Source of the DNA: Deltaproteobacteria bacterium
GTDB taxonomy: Bacteria; Desulfobacterota; Dissulfuribacteria; Dissulfuribacterales; QOAL01
DNA length: 64,000 nucleotides
Reading direction: 5' to 3'
Assembly: GCA_026986785.1 (NCBI GenBank)
Contig: JALSNW010000051.1
Span: 124,001-188,000 of the forward strand
Below are positions 1 to 9,996 of the stretch, one piece after another (position 1 is the first letter of the stretch; every line of letters begins with the position of its first letter). The position numbers were made by a program, and so were the translations under genes. The notes below the pieces were generated by a model. That model worked only from the letters and a program-made list of their open reading frames with translations. It was not told where the DNA came from and did no database searches.

Positions 1-8
1 TTATTGAT

Positions 9-1868
9 TTGATTTCCAGGCAGGATAAAATCAATAAAGGGGGGCCTTTGGCCTCCTTTTTATTTTTAGCCCTGTTGGGCAGCCATACTTTTTTCTCTGC
101 TTTTTTTGTTTCTCCAATTGCTGCTGCCTCAGACACGATAAGTCTTGTCTATATCGAAGCAAATACTGGAGGGGGAAGTGGAGGGCATCTTGCGATAAGG
201 ATAGATGAGTCGGTTTTTCATTTCCAATACCATCTAGATGGTTTTTTCAGACTGAAGCGAGATAGTTGGAGGCATTTTCGACTCGTCTACAACGATCTGG
301 AGAATAGGTCATTGTTCTTGGCGGAGACACTGGTTGGGGCCGGGCCTTGTAAAAGATTAAAGGATCGCCTGTCAATGCTTCTCCTGGCACAGGATAGAAA
401 TTTCGCTAATCTCGATATATTAAAAGACAATTACTCGTTTTTAAAATCCATGCAAACCACCGGCCATGTAATGGTGAGCATCAGGGCTTTGGGCCTTTTT
501 AAAAGGCGGTCCCAGCTCTCATGTCCAGAGATGGCAAGGCTGAGACAGGAGGTGCTCTCACGACATGGAAGGCACTTTTTTGATATCTGTCTTAATGGCC
601 TGGACAAGAAGATCAGACATGTTTGCCAAGGCCCATTTAAGGCGCGTCTGATCCTACCCAAGGCCAAGGCCGACTTTGTCCCACTGGTTCACACCAGTGC
701 TCAGCAGCTGGCTGAACTTGTTGCCATGGAGGAGGCCTATAGAATACTGGATGGGGCCATCGCTGTAAAAGATGATGTCTTTATGGATGCAGGGAGGTAT
801 CCTCCCTGTTTTCTCCAGGATCTCATTGTCCTTAGGCAGAGTGTCAAAGAGTCTATCACAAGACTCTTGAACTCCAACCGTCCTGACAAGGGTCCTGCAT
901 TACTGGTAGAGTTGGCAAGATTCCAGGCCTTGGAAAGGAGCATAGAGACAGGCCACCTAATCGTTCTCGATCCGTTTCATGACGAGTCTCCCAGGGTGTC
1001 CTCAAGGGTATTTCTGGCAGACCGGGCCTCCATGGAGATGCTTCATGGAGATCTGAAGAGACGACTTTCATATAGATTGAGGACGCTTTGTGTCCAAGGG
1101 ATAAGGGATGAAGTCACCTATAACGGACTTGAGAATCTGACAGCACGTATGGTGGAACTTGAAAGAGGGCTCGAGTACGGCCTGCCAGTTAGGATATCGG
1201 ACGGGATCGATGTCCCATGTCGAAAGGATAATGTCGTTGTGGGGGGACATTTTTGTGTAATAGGAAAAGAGGCCCTGGACAGATCGAATGAAAATTACCG
1301 ACTTTATCTTGAGCGCCTGAGAGAGATCTATTCCTATGATCTCATAGATTCCAATTGTGTGACGGAGCTCTTGAAAGAGATAAGACAGGCCTTTGTCGTG
1401 AACAGCTCGGGCATGAAGTGCGATTCGGCTTATCTCGACCTGGTAAGTGATTTGTCCTTTGTCCCTTTCATGTCCTTTCGCTATTGGGTTACCCACATGG
1501 CTGTCCGCCGGGTGGTGTATATGCCGTCATTCAGGAAGAGGAGCCTCTCTGGGATGTACGAACATGACAATAGTCTCAAGGTTTATCTTAGGGAGTCTAA
1601 CACCCTTACATCCAGCATCTATAGGCCAAAGCCTGAAGATACCAGCTTCCTGTTTTTTACAGACGATGTGTTCCTTGCCCGTCCGTTTTTCGGTGCTATT
1701 AATACTGCATGGGGGATTTTGAACATGGCGACAGGCCTGGTGTTTATCCCCATTGATCATGGATCGAGATTTGGCCAGGGTTTTTGGGGCATGCTCTACA
1801 GCCTGCCGGAGCTCGTTTTTTCCAACATAAGAAAGGGGAGTTTTACATGGACAGGTGTTGCTGAGTAA
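9..1868 (+). CDS. Secreted protein of unknown function, DUF4105-like (5' end uncertain)
   Basis: A hydrophobic stretch at about residues 14-40 ending in Ala-Ala-Ala-Ser reads as a signal peptide, so the product is probably periplasmic or outer-membrane associated. The N-terminal region (YIEANTGGGSGGHLAIRI, then a phenylalanine-rich strand) and a later DSNCVTELL segment, with a possible nucleophilic Cys, resemble the Lnb-N/DUF4105 group of periplasmic proteins with a papain-like fold. That link is from memory and weak. The C-terminus has a hydrophobic segment (FFGAINTAWGILNMATGLVF). The only starts are non-ATG: TTG at 9, TTG at 48 (preceded by a run of six G), or a start upstream of the window, since the frame is open to the left edge. 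It stands alone before the sensory block. Function unknown. Confidence 0.55.
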   Translation: MISRQDKINKGGPLASFLFLALLGSHTFFSAFFVSPIAAASDTISLVYIEANTGGGSGGHLAIRIDESVFHFQYHLDGFFRLKRDSWRHFRLVYNDLENRSLFLAETLVGAGPCKRLKDRLSMLLLAQDRNFANLDILKDNYSFLKSMQTTGHVMVSIRALGLFKRRSQLSCPEMARLRQEVLSRHGRHFFDICLNGLDKKIRHVCQGPFKARLILPKAKADFVPLVHTSAQQLAELVAMEEAYRILDGAIAVKDDVFMDAGRYPPCFLQDLIVLRQSVKESITRLLNSNRPDKGPALLVELARFQALERSIETGHLIVLDPFHDESPRVSSRVFLADRASMEMLHGDLKRRLSYRLRTLCVQGIRDEVTYNGLENLTARMVELERGLEYGLPVRISDGIDVPCRKDNVVVGGHFCVIGKEALDRSNENYRLYLERLREIYSYDLIDSNCVTELLKEIRQAFVVNSSGMKCDSAYLDLVSDLSFVPFMSFRYWVTHMAVRRVVYMPSFRKRSLSGMYEHDNSLKVYLRESNTLTSSIYRPKPEDTSFLFFTDDVFLARPFFGAINTAWGILNMATGLVFIPIDHGSRFGQGFWGMLYSLPELVFSNIRKGSFTWTGVAE

Positions 1869-1983
1869 GGAGAAAGAGGCAATCATTGATTTGGGCAGGT
1901 GATTGGATGGTAAGGCTTTCATTTTTGTGGTAACTCTTCATTGGAAAAATGGAAGGTTTGTTTGTTGCTCATGAATAATCACT

Positions 1984-3585
1984 ATGGGAAATATTAGGAA
2001 ATCTATAGCAGCCTCTGTGGCCATCCTGCTAACGGGCTTTTGTATTGTGCTGATAGGCATGAACGTCTATCAGTACTTCAAACTGAAGAGCCATTTTGCA
2101 ACCGGGGTGATCAGCCAGGTCAATAAGGGCAAGGTGGACCGGATCAGGCCCCTTTTCAATCAGATATCTGAGAAACTACTCATCATCCATGACCTCGGCA
2201 AGAACGGGGCCATCAAGATACAAGACATCGTCAGCCTGAACAGGAATTTTTTCCCTCTATTGAAAAATCAACATCTGATCAGTGGTGTCATCCTGGCAGA
2301 TGATCGAGGCTATGAATATTTTCTATATCGCAGGAAAGATGTGTGGGTGACCAGATTTTCTAAGATCACAGGTCAAAGGGCCCGTATGGTTTTTCAGACA
2401 TGGAAGAAGCCTGATGAGCCCATAAAAAAATGGGAAAAATTGGCAGACTACGACCCCAGGAAAAGGCCCTGGTTTCATCGTTCAAGTATTGAAAGGCAGG
2501 TATATTGGTCACCTATCTATAGTTTCTTTGCAACTGGCAAACCAGGAGTCACTGCCTCTATTTCATGGACCAAGCCTGCTCCAGGTTCTGGTTTCGTTGT
2601 ATTCGCCCTGGATATCCCTCTTGAAAAGATACAGGATTTGCTGCGTTTGGAGAACGGCAAGAAGCAAGGTCTATTGTTTTTGTTGAATCCCAAGGACAGT
2701 TTTTTTATCACCTCTACACAGATGGGTTTTCTGACAGGGGGGAATAGAAAGCTCGATCATCCGTTAGAACATGGGGACAAGGGGCTCATTCAGGTCGTAT
2801 TTGACAGGTGGAGGGGGGCAGGAAAGCCTGTAGGTCGGTTTGTCGGGTTTTCTTTCAACGACCAGAAGTGGCTGGCCTCTCTCAGGCCCCTTTCCAAGGA
2901 TAGTGGCATGTTTTGGGTAGGTATTGCAGCCCCTGAAAAGATCTTGTTGTCAGATCTCAGAAAGGCCCTTTTCCAGGTTGACGTAACGGATATCGTCGTG
3001 GCCACTGTGGGCGGTGCCTTGCTCCTCCTGGTTTTTTGGAGAATGGGGGGCTTGGGACACAAACTTGAGAAGGAGCCCGAGGAGCCTCTGGTCAGGCTCA
3101 TGCGCTATCTCGACGAGGGAGAGGGCAGCCGTGTGGAATTCAAGTCCACGGTTCGTACGAATCTCCAGACTGGAAAACGTGGTAAGGAGATAGCATTGGC
3201 TTGGCTGAAGGCAGTAGTTGCATTTCTCAATTCCAGTGGTGGTGCCCTTTTGATAGGTGTGGATGACAGAGGCAAGATAGTTGGGATAGGGGCAGATGGA
3301 TTTGAGAATCCAGATAAGTGTCAACTTCATCTCAAGAACTTGATCAATCAGCATATAGGCGCAGAATTCTCTAGTTTCATACATATAGATCTGGTTCAGG
3401 TAGATGGTGAAACAGTGATCCTCATAGAGTGCAGGCCTGCTGGCCAGCCAGTATTTTTGAGAATCGGAAAGAACGAGGAGTTTTACGTCAGGTCAGGTCC
3501 ATCATCCATACGGCTTTCCCCCAGTCAGATGGTCAGCTATGTACTACAGAATAGAAAAAGAGCTGGTTGGAAACCGTTTTCTTAG
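1984..3585 (+). CDS. Membrane Cache-domain receptor fused to a cytoplasmic AlbA_2 (Schlafen-type) domain
   Basis: Domains in order: a transmembrane segment (about residues 8-28), an extracytoplasmic double-Cache-like sensor (about 35-320) with the typical DPRKRPWFHRS and WSPIY signatures, a second transmembrane segment (about 334-355), and a C-terminal AlbA_2 domain (about 375-505) with EGEGSRVEFKST and the strand-turn SSGGALLIGVDD. AlbA_2 domains occur in transcription regulators, ATPase-linked proteins and Schlafen nucleases. Here the domain sits where a kinase, HAMP or GGDEF output would normally be. The product is therefore likely a membrane sensor that signals through a nucleic-acid-binding or nucleotide-related domain. 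The gene precedes a chemoreceptor, a CheY and a hybrid kinase on the same strand. The domain reading is good; the output mechanism is inference. Whether the domain cuts or binds nucleic acid cannot be told from sequence alone. Confidence 0.75.
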   Translation: MGNIRKSIAASVAILLTGFCIVLIGMNVYQYFKLKSHFATGVISQVNKGKVDRIRPLFNQISEKLLIIHDLGKNGAIKIQDIVSLNRNFFPLLKNQHLISGVILADDRGYEYFLYRRKDVWVTRFSKITGQRARMVFQTWKKPDEPIKKWEKLADYDPRKRPWFHRSSIERQVYWSPIYSFFATGKPGVTASISWTKPAPGSGFVVFALDIPLEKIQDLLRLENGKKQGLLFLLNPKDSFFITSTQMGFLTGGNRKLDHPLEHGDKGLIQVVFDRWRGAGKPVGRFVGFSFNDQKWLASLRPLSKDSGMFWVGIAAPEKILLSDLRKALFQVDVTDIVVATVGGALLLLVFWRMGGLGHKLEKEPEEPLVRLMRYLDEGEGSRVEFKSTVRTNLQTGKRGKEIALAWLKAVVAFLNSSGGALLIGVDDRGKIVGIGADGFENPDKCQLHLKNLINQHIGAEFSSFIHIDLVQVDGETVILIECRPAGQPVFLRIGKNEEFYVRSGPSSIRLSPSQMVSYVLQNRKRAGWKPFS

Positions 3586-3750
3586 ACTGCCCAATTTCAG
3601 GATTGAATATACTTGCCATCTGTCTTGATTGGTCATCAAAGAGATCGAGCAGCAGGCTTTTTTCATAATAGATTTCAGTTTTCTCCCTACTTAGTCGACA
3701 ACTAATATGAATGAAAAAAGTCTTTGACAGTCTTTAGGGAGAGTGTGCGC

Positions 3751-5679
3751 ATGAAGAAAGATAATTCAATAGTCCAGCGACTGATAGATGTGCCTATTAG
3801 TTTCAAGATCATCTCTGCTGTTTTGCTCGTTGTGGCCCTGGCCTTGGCCATATCCGCTTTTCAGACAGTACAGATAATTAGGGAGCAGGAAAGGGACGTT
3901 GTCCAAAAGGCAAAAAGCCGGGGCCAGTTATTGGAAGACAAAATCAAGGATGCAGCCACGCAGTACCTGCAGATGGCATTTTTCATCTCGGAAATGGACC
4001 GGGTCAAGTCCAGTCTGGCAAGCGGAGATAGGCAGGCCTTGGTTTCATTTTTCCCCAAGGTAGTAACAGAGGTAGCAAAACTCGACAGGATCAGGACGCT
4101 CAAGGTCCACTTTCACGTGCTCCCGGCCAGGTCATTTTTGAGGACATGGAAGATAGACAAATTTGGAGACGACCTGTCAGGTTTTAGGCATACCATAGTC
4201 GATGTACAGAGAAACGGTGCACGGATCTCTGGCATAGAGGCAGGCAGGGCAGGCCTTGCCATAAGGGGGGTTGTGCCGGTATTCGATCAATCAGGGAAGA
4301 TAGTGGGAAGTGTGGAGGCCTTTTGCAATCTGGCCCAGATCGTCAAGTCTTTTTCTCAGGAGGCAGGTGATCAAGCTGCCCTTTTCAGGAAGGAACAGGT
4401 CCAGACATTCAAGAAGCATGGCAGCAATGATATCCGTTTCGGAGACCTATCGATGCTATTCGCCTCTGACAAAGAAATGGTGAACAGATACGTGGACAAG
4501 GACTTTCTGGAAAAGGGGCTTGCAGGCCAAGCCTCAAAAGTCGTTGGAAACATGCTGGTTGTCGCCACCCCACTAAAGGACTATGCACAGCGTGCAACCG
4601 GGGTCTATGTAAGTTTTACAGATCTGACACCTTTCAAACATGCCCAACTGTCATCCATGATCAGGGCAGGGGTAGTGGCCCTCGTTTCCTTCGTACTGTT
4701 GGCTGGCATAGTGATTTTATTGGTTCGTCAGGTAGTCGTCTTGCCCCTTAATCGTACTGTCGATGTCCTGAACGAGGTCTCCAAGGGGGACTTGAGCCAG
4801 TCAGTGGAAGTCAGTAGTCACGACGAGATCGGTCGTCTTGGCGAAGGTGTCAACAACATGATAAAGAGCATCAGGACACTCGTGTCCCAGATGCGGAGCC
4901 AAGGGCAAGAGCTTGAAAAGGCTGGCCAGGCCCTTCAAGAGATATCAGGTCAGGCCGCAGCCAGTGCCACAGAGACAAGTGCCCAGGCGGATGAGATCAC
5001 CGCCATCAGCCGGGCCAACGAGGAGAGAATCAATTCTGTTGCAACTGCCAATGAGGAGGTTACCGCCACTGTCAGGGAAGTTGCCCAAAGTTCCATGCTC
5101 TCCATGAATATGGTTACTGAGATTGGGGAAAAGGTACAGGAGTCATCCAGGACCATCAACAAGCTTCACGAGTATTTCTTCCAGATAGAGGAGGTCATGC
5201 AGTTCATCCGGGGTATAGCCGAACAAACCAACCTCCTGGCCTTAAATGCCACCATAGAGGCGGCAAGGGCCGGAGAGGCAGGTAAGGGCTTTGCTGTGGT
5301 GGCAAGCGAGGTGAAAGAGCTGGCCAGACAGACAGGGGAGGCTACCGACAGGACTGTCAACACCATACAGGGGCTTCGCAACATAGTGGACGAATCGGTC
5401 GAGGCAGTGGGACATGTACATGAGATGATAGAGCCAGTAAAGGCCATTGCCAGAGAGGTCTCCCAGGCAATGGAGGAGAATATAGAATCCGTAAACCAGA
5501 TTAGCCTGAAGGCCCAAGAGGTTGCAGCCAGCTCCACGAACTCTGCGCGGCAGATAGAAGAGCTTAGAGGTGCCATTACCATTGTGGCAGAGGCTGCAGA
5601 AAAATCTGCTGTTACTTCGGGAAGGTTGAATAATCTGGCAAAAGAAATGGAATCTCTTATATCGAGATTCAAGATATGA
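3751..5679 (+). CDS. Methyl-accepting chemotaxis protein with periplasmic Cache sensor
   Basis: Layout: an N-terminal transmembrane helix (about residues 15-40), a periplasmic ligand domain (about 45-295) of the dCache_3 type ([20 protein letters not shown] and later [12 protein letters not shown]), a second transmembrane helix (about 305-328), HAMP (about 330-382) and a methyl-accepting signalling domain whose tip contains [20 protein letters not shown]. The protein should signal through CheA/CheW, which are not in this window. I chose ATG 3751 because AGGGAG lies 7-8 nt upstream; a TTG at 3724 is also in frame. The CheY-like gene follows after 15 nt, which suggests co-transcription. Confidence 0.93.
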   Translation: MKKDNSIVQRLIDVPISFKIISAVLLVVALALAISAFQTVQIIREQERDVVQKAKSRGQLLEDKIKDAATQYLQMAFFISEMDRVKSSLASGDRQALVSFFPKVVTEVAKLDRIRTLKVHFHVLPARSFLRTWKIDKFGDDLSGFRHTIVDVQRNGARISGIEAGRAGLAIRGVVPVFDQSGKIVGSVEAFCNLAQIVKSFSQEAGDQAALFRKEQVQTFKKHGSNDIRFGDLSMLFASDKEMVNRYVDKDFLEKGLAGQASKVVGNMLVVATPLKDYAQRATGVYVSFTDLTPFKHAQLSSMIRAGVVALVSFVLLAGIVILLVRQVVVLPLNRTVDVLNEVSKGDLSQSVEVSSHDEIGRLGEGVNNMIKSIRTLVSQMRSQGQELEKAGQALQEISGQAAASATETSAQADEITAISRANEERINSVATANEEVTATVREVAQSSMLSMNMVTEIGEKVQESSRTINKLHEYFFQIEEVMQFIRGIAEQTNLLALNATIEAARAGEAGKGFAVVASEVKELARQTGEATDRTVNTIQGLRNIVDESVEAVGHVHEMIEPVKAIAREVSQAMEENIESVNQISLKAQEVAASSTNSARQIEELRGAITIVAEAAEKSAVTSGRLNNLAKEMESLISRFKI

Positions 5680-5694
5680 CAGGAGGACCAGCTC

Positions 5695-6057
5695 ATGAAG
5701 AGGATTTTGGTTTTGGAAGATAGCTTGATTGTCAGAAAGCTTTTGGTCAGCCTGCTACAAGCCAGGGGTTATACTGTTGTAGAGTGTGATTCCATCGCAG
5801 ATGCAAAGGGCCGGTTAAAAAATATAGACCTGGCCATTCTTGATTATCAGCTTCCAGATGGAGATGGCCTGGAGATAGCTGAAAGGCTGCGCAGTTACCA
5901 TCCTGGCATCCCAATGTTTCTTTTGACTGCCAGAGGAAACCGTGTCTCTGAAGAAGATGCTCAAAAGGCAGGCATAAGGGAATATATGGAAAAGCCCATA
6001 GATCCTGACGCCATATTGGATGCGGTAGATCTCTGCCTCAATCAGAAGGCAGCATGA
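5695..6057 (+). CDS. Single-domain response regulator (CheY-like receiver)
   Basis: A 120-residue stand-alone receiver domain. Seen: an acidic pair at residues 8-9 (LEDS), phospho-acceptor Asp near residue 50 in AILDYQLPDG, the conserved Thr in FLLTARG and Lys in MEKPI. There is no output domain, so it works by protein contact. The start has an AGGAGG just upstream, and the gene directly follows the chemoreceptor and precedes a hybrid kinase. It could be a phosphorelay intermediate for that kinase or a motor-type CheY. Nothing in the sequence decides between them. Confidence 0.92.
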   Translation: MKRILVLEDSLIVRKLLVSLLQARGYTVVECDSIADAKGRLKNIDLAILDYQLPDGDGLEIAERLRSYHPGIPMFLLTARGNRVSEEDAQKAGIREYMEKPIDPDAILDAVDLCLNQKAA

Positions 6058-6143
6058 CCTAAAAGAGATAGTGTGGCTATGAGCCAATGGATTTTTCAGG
6101 GTTCATCGCCACCTTATAAGATGGGGACCAAAACGGTTTTGTC

Positions 6144-8585
6144 ATGTGGCATCTCTATTATTATCAATTGTTGATCTGGAGCACATTTTTCCTCTTCCTA
6201 GGTTTCTTGATACTGCTAATCAAGAACGGTCAATTCCTTAACATCATCATGCGTTCGCGCAACCGTTTCAAGACCTTGCTTGATCTTTCTCCCTATGGGA
6301 TGGCACTTACTGACAAACAAGGCATCATAATCTCGGCCAACAAGGCTGTAGCAGACATGATAGGCCGGGAAATTCGGGATACCATAGGGCTGAACCTCCC
6401 GGCAGCATTTGGGCTGGATCCAGAAAAATTTTCAAGGGCCACCAATGAGTTGGAGCCAGGGCAGGTATTCAATTTTCCTCTGGTTTCACTCAAGGATACG
6501 AAAAGTGGCGTACCAATCCATGTAAAGCCATGCCTTTTCTTTGATTCCAAAGGTAAAGATATCCTCTTTTGGCATATATCCGACCAGACCAAGAGGTTTC
6601 AGCTCGAAAAGAGGTTTTCAGAACTCATAAAAAATGTGCCTGTCGGACTTTTTTGGACAGATCTCGATGGTACTATAAATCTGGCCAACCCTGCATTTGA
6701 AGAGATATTTACAAAGGGACACATACCTTCGTCCATGGCTGAATTACTCAATCCAAAAGGTTGGCAATCCATAAGCACCAAGCTCATGGAAGAAGATGGG
6801 GTCCAGGAAACAGGTATCATATTGTGGCAAGATGGGAAACGGGTCAACCTGTCGTTGAAGATCAAGTTGTGTGAGTATGGAGGTATGCCGTGTCTTGCTG
6901 GCATATTGAAGGATGTCACTGAACAGGTGCGTTTGAACGAAAGCCTTGAAGAGGCCTATAGAAAGGCAGAGGCGGCAAGCAATGCAAAGACTATCTTTCT
7001 CTCTCACATGAGCCATGAGCTTCGTACCCCCTTGAATGTCATCCAGGGTATGGCCTCGTTGTTGGTGGATAGGGTGAGTGAGCCCTCGGTTAAGGAGTTG
7101 GTGGTAGATCTCAAAAAGGCATCAGAGCTGTTGACCTCACTCATTGGAGATATCCTGGATCTTGCCAAGATCGAGTCAGGAAGGCTTGAGCTCAACGATG
7201 AGCCCTTTGACATGAAGCTCCTCCTGGAGGACCTGGAAAGTGTTCTCGGCGTCCAGGCCCACTTGAAGGATCTACACTTTATCACGAGATTGGAGGATAC
7301 GGCAGGTCGTTTCTATTGTGGTGATCCTCTGCGCATCAGGCAGGTCATCTTCAATCTGGCAGGAAATAGCGTGAAGCTCACCAAGCAGGGTGGGATAGAG
7401 ATAATTGTACGAGGTAAGGGCCAATCCGAGGATGGTAGAGAAAGGGTAGAGATCCTTGTCTCAGATACAGGTCCTGGCATCCCTCCCCATGCCCTGCCTG
7501 GGCTTTTTGACCCATTTTTCCAGGCTGAGGATGGTCGAAAGGCAGGAGGTACGGGCTTGGGCCTGTCCATCACCAAGGAACTGGTGGAGCTTATGGATGG
7601 GCACATCACAGTAGATAGCATCCCGGGTTCAGGGACTACATTTATCGTACAGATCCTCTTGGCCAAGGCTGATAAAAAGGATATTCCAGCCCCCAAAGAA
7701 AATCCAGAAGAGATCCACATGAAGCCAGCTACCGCCCTGGTTGTTGATGATGTCGGGATGAATCGTAAGGTCCTTCGCATGTTTCTCGAAAAAATGGGTT
7801 GGAAGGTCAAAGAGGCGGGAAATGGTCAAGAGGCACTGGATATCTTGGAGACAGGTGGGGATTGCCAGATAATCTTCATGGACATATCTATGCCCGTCAT
7901 GGATGGGATCGAGGCGACAGCCCGTATAAGACAGAGGAAGGACTGGGGGCATATCCCAATAATAGCCGTTACCGCCCATGCTATGGCAGAAGACAGGGAG
8001 AGATTTCTCCAGGCAGGCATGGATGGGTATATATCAAAGCCAGTAAAATTTGACAGGCTCTATGCAGAAATGGCACGCTTTCTTGATCGAGGTCAGCCAG
8101 AGACAAGTACTCAGGGAACAGCTGAAGCCGATGCCCAAAAGCCGCGAGGGCAGCAGGTCATTTCGGAAGAGATGGGGAGTGAAATATTGGATTTCAAATC
8201 TCTTGTAAAGACATGCCAGGGCATGGAGGATCTTGCCAAGGATTTAGTGGCAGATCTCGTCAAGGAATGTCCCAAGTGGCTAAAGGAGACCGAGGAGGCA
8301 GTCGCAGCAGGAGACGAGGCAAGAATAAGAAAGGTTTGTCACCTGGTGAAGGGAACTGCAATGACAGTTCATGCCAAGTGCGTACACGAGGCCGCAGCAG
8401 CCCTGGGGCAGGCTGCCAGAGAGGGGAGGGTGGAAGAAATCCCTGGGAAATTTTTGGATTTCAAGGTGGCGGTGTCAGATCTGGAAAGGTGGGTCAGGGG
8501 CGACCTTATGGCCTCGGAAGGCATTGCAAAAATAGAATCCATAAGCCAATTGCAATCCGAGGAGTCTCTGAGCTCGGCAGCATGA
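6144..8585 (+). CDS. Hybrid sensor histidine kinase: PAS-PAS-HisKA-HATPase-REC-Hpt
   Basis: One membrane helix near the N-terminus (about residues 4-28) and no large periplasmic loop. Then come two PAS-like domains (about 36-150 and 160-270), HisKA with His about 291 in HMSHELRTPLN, an ATPase domain with DTGPGIP and GGTGLGLSI, a receiver with Asp about 580 in IIFMDISMPVMDG, and a C-terminal Hpt domain with His about 733 in CHLVKGTAM. A full internal phosphorelay (H-D-H) can thus run in one chain. The N-box reads NLAGNSVKLT, slightly off the usual NLxxNAxKFT. The single-receiver protein two genes upstream is a plausible final acceptor. Input is probably cytoplasmic, through PAS. Confidence 0.93.
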   Translation: MWHLYYYQLLIWSTFFLFLGFLILLIKNGQFLNIIMRSRNRFKTLLDLSPYGMALTDKQGIIISANKAVADMIGREIRDTIGLNLPAAFGLDPEKFSRATNELEPGQVFNFPLVSLKDTKSGVPIHVKPCLFFDSKGKDILFWHISDQTKRFQLEKRFSELIKNVPVGLFWTDLDGTINLANPAFEEIFTKGHIPSSMAELLNPKGWQSISTKLMEEDGVQETGIILWQDGKRVNLSLKIKLCEYGGMPCLAGILKDVTEQVRLNESLEEAYRKAEAASNAKTIFLSHMSHELRTPLNVIQGMASLLVDRVSEPSVKELVVDLKKASELLTSLIGDILDLAKIESGRLELNDEPFDMKLLLEDLESVLGVQAHLKDLHFITRLEDTAGRFYCGDPLRIRQVIFNLAGNSVKLTKQGGIEIIVRGKGQSEDGRERVEILVSDTGPGIPPHALPGLFDPFFQAEDGRKAGGTGLGLSITKELVELMDGHITVDSIPGSGTTFIVQILLAKADKKDIPAPKENPEEIHMKPATALVVDDVGMNRKVLRMFLEKMGWKVKEAGNGQEALDILETGGDCQIIFMDISMPVMDGIEATARIRQRKDWGHIPIIAVTAHAMAEDRERFLQAGMDGYISKPVKFDRLYAEMARFLDRGQPETSTQGTAEADAQKPRGQQVISEEMGSEILDFKSLVKTCQGMEDLAKDLVADLVKECPKWLKETEEAVAAGDEARIRKVCHLVKGTAMTVHAKCVHEAAAALGQAAREGRVEEIPGKFLDFKVAVSDLERWVRGDLMASEGIAKIESISQLQSEESLSSAA

Positions 8586-8691
8586 TGCAAGATCATGTGC
8601 TCGTAAGTCCTGTGAAGATGCAAGGCATCAAGGTGCAGGCATACTTATCCATATCCTTATCCTGGATTGGGATAGGTCTGGAAGAAACAAT

Positions 8692-9135
8692 CTATCCCCC
8701 TGCATATTCCAGTATGAGTATGTTGTGCCAGTTGAAGATATAATAGAAGATTATGGCAGATAGAACGAAAAATATCAGCCCCCAGAGGATATCCATTGCA
8801 ATTGAAGGCCTGAAGGTGTTGTTTTCTATTTCTTTTTCAACCTTTATGAATCTCGCCATGGAGAGCAGGCCAATTATTGCTCCAAGTCCAACAAATATGA
8901 CACCAAGCAGGTTCGAGATGGCAAGAGAAGAATAGGGTCCAGTGTGTTGAGGCTTCAAGTCAATCCACAAGAAGAGTGAAAATTTTTCAATCAGAAACCC
9001 GAAAGCCATAATGGAAACAGCCGTTCGGATCCAGGCCAAGAATGTCCTTTCATTGGCCAGGTGGGTTCTTCTGTCGCCAATATGGCTTTCGGTTTGGTCT
9101 TTATCGAGGTTTTTATGCCTGTGATAGAGAAGCAA
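8692..9135 (-). CDS. DUF202 family small membrane protein
   Basis: The sequence THLANERTFLAWIRTAVSIM, followed by about three hydrophobic helices, is the signature of the DUF202 (YidH-like) inner-membrane family, whose function is not established. The best start is a TTG with GAGG about 8 nt upstream; no ATG is available before the conserved motif. It lies 32 nt downstream of the UspA gene on the same strand, so the two are probably co-transcribed. It converges with the hybrid kinase gene. Confidence 0.85.
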   Translation of the reverse strand: MLLYHRHKNLDKDQTESHIGDRRTHLANERTFLAWIRTAVSIMAFGFLIEKFSLFLWIDLKPQHTGPYSSLAISNLLGVIFVGLGAIIGLLSMARFIKVEKEIENNTFRPSIAMDILWGLIFFVLSAIIFYYIFNWHNILILEYAGG

Positions 9136-9167
9136 AATTCATACCTCTGCTGATATCATCCTTCTAT

Positions 9168-9623
9168 TCAACTAGGTTTAACTATGGTCAAAGGACATGG
9201 TAGATCTGCAGCCATGAGCTTTGGTGGTATCTCCCCAATAGCAAGGTCTATCAGTGATGTCTTCTTGCCATGGGAGCCAACGACTATTAGATCGGCATTT
9301 TTCTTCCTGGCTGCGTCTATTATCTCCTTTACTGGATCACTGCCCTTTACGACCTCGGTCGTACATGTTATCCCTTTGTGGGCTGCCATGTCTTCTATCT
9401 TTTTTACTGCGGCCTCAGCCTCATCCATTATGTGTTTCAGGATGGATTCACGCATTGCCAGATACATCTCGGCAATTTTCATACCTGCTATGTATTCCAC
9501 TGCATCTGCCACATAAATGGCATAGATGGAGCAATTGAGCTGGTTTGCCAGGTCTACGGCAAAGGTGGCTGCATTTTCTGCAGTATCCGATCCATCAGTA
9601 GCCACGAGTATAGTTTTGACCAT
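9168..9623 (-). CDS. Universal stress protein, UspA family
   Basis: A single Usp domain of 151 residues: N-terminal strand MVKTILVATDGSDTAENAA and the nucleotide-binding loop VVGSHGKKTSLIDLAIGE near the C-terminus. ATP-binding Usp proteins normally read G-x2-G-x9-G-S/T; here the last position is Glu, so nucleotide binding may be altered. ATG start with a GGAGG 6-7 nt upstream. Probably the first gene of a two-gene unit with the DUF202 gene. Confidence 0.93.
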   Translation of the reverse strand: MVKTILVATDGSDTAENAATFAVDLANQLNCSIYAIYVADAVEYIAGMKIAEMYLAMRESILKHIMDEAEAAVKKIEDMAAHKGITCTTEVVKGSDPVKEIIDAARKKNADLIVVGSHGKKTSLIDLAIGEIPPKLMAADLPCPLTIVKPS

Positions 9624-9996
9624 TATTAATGCCTCCGTAATAAGTTGACGATTTCCAATTATTAGTCATATAGGTTCTGTATGTTTACGTTTTTATTAGG
9701 ACAGTTATGGTGGATGCTTTGCTCTTAGCATTCATTTCATCCTTGTCACATATAGATATTTGGAAAAATAAGGCTTATCGATCAGGAGTCAAGGCCAGGC
9801 CCTTTCAGAAATGAACAGATTAGGGGCGCTTTTGAACCAAACTGGTTTGTTTTGGCTCTTATTTAATGTGTATAAATTTTAGTACAGTTGTTGTCATGTC
9901 GATATAGTATATGAAGAGGACAATATAATATTTCCTGTCTTTGGGGCTGAATAAGTCGAGATTAAAGATTATTTAATAGGAGTTTGGGGCAGTTTT
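9624..9996. other. 373-nt divergent intergenic region, uspA / HD-GYP gene
   Basis: AT-rich spacer between divergent genes with no convincing coding frame. It contains a perfect TATAAT at 9924-9929 without a good -35 partner, and a short inverted repeat CAAAC-TG-GTTTG near 9837. It presumably holds the promoters of both flanking genes, but I cannot place them with confidence. Confidence 0.4.

Noticed and set aside
8640-8690. Possible terminator between the hybrid kinase and DUF202 genes
   Set aside because: Only 5-bp stems without T-runs; not convincing.
8213-8743. Plus-strand open frame at the end of the hybrid kinase
   Set aside because: Out-of-frame shadow of the Hpt coding region, with a Gly/Arg-rich composition.
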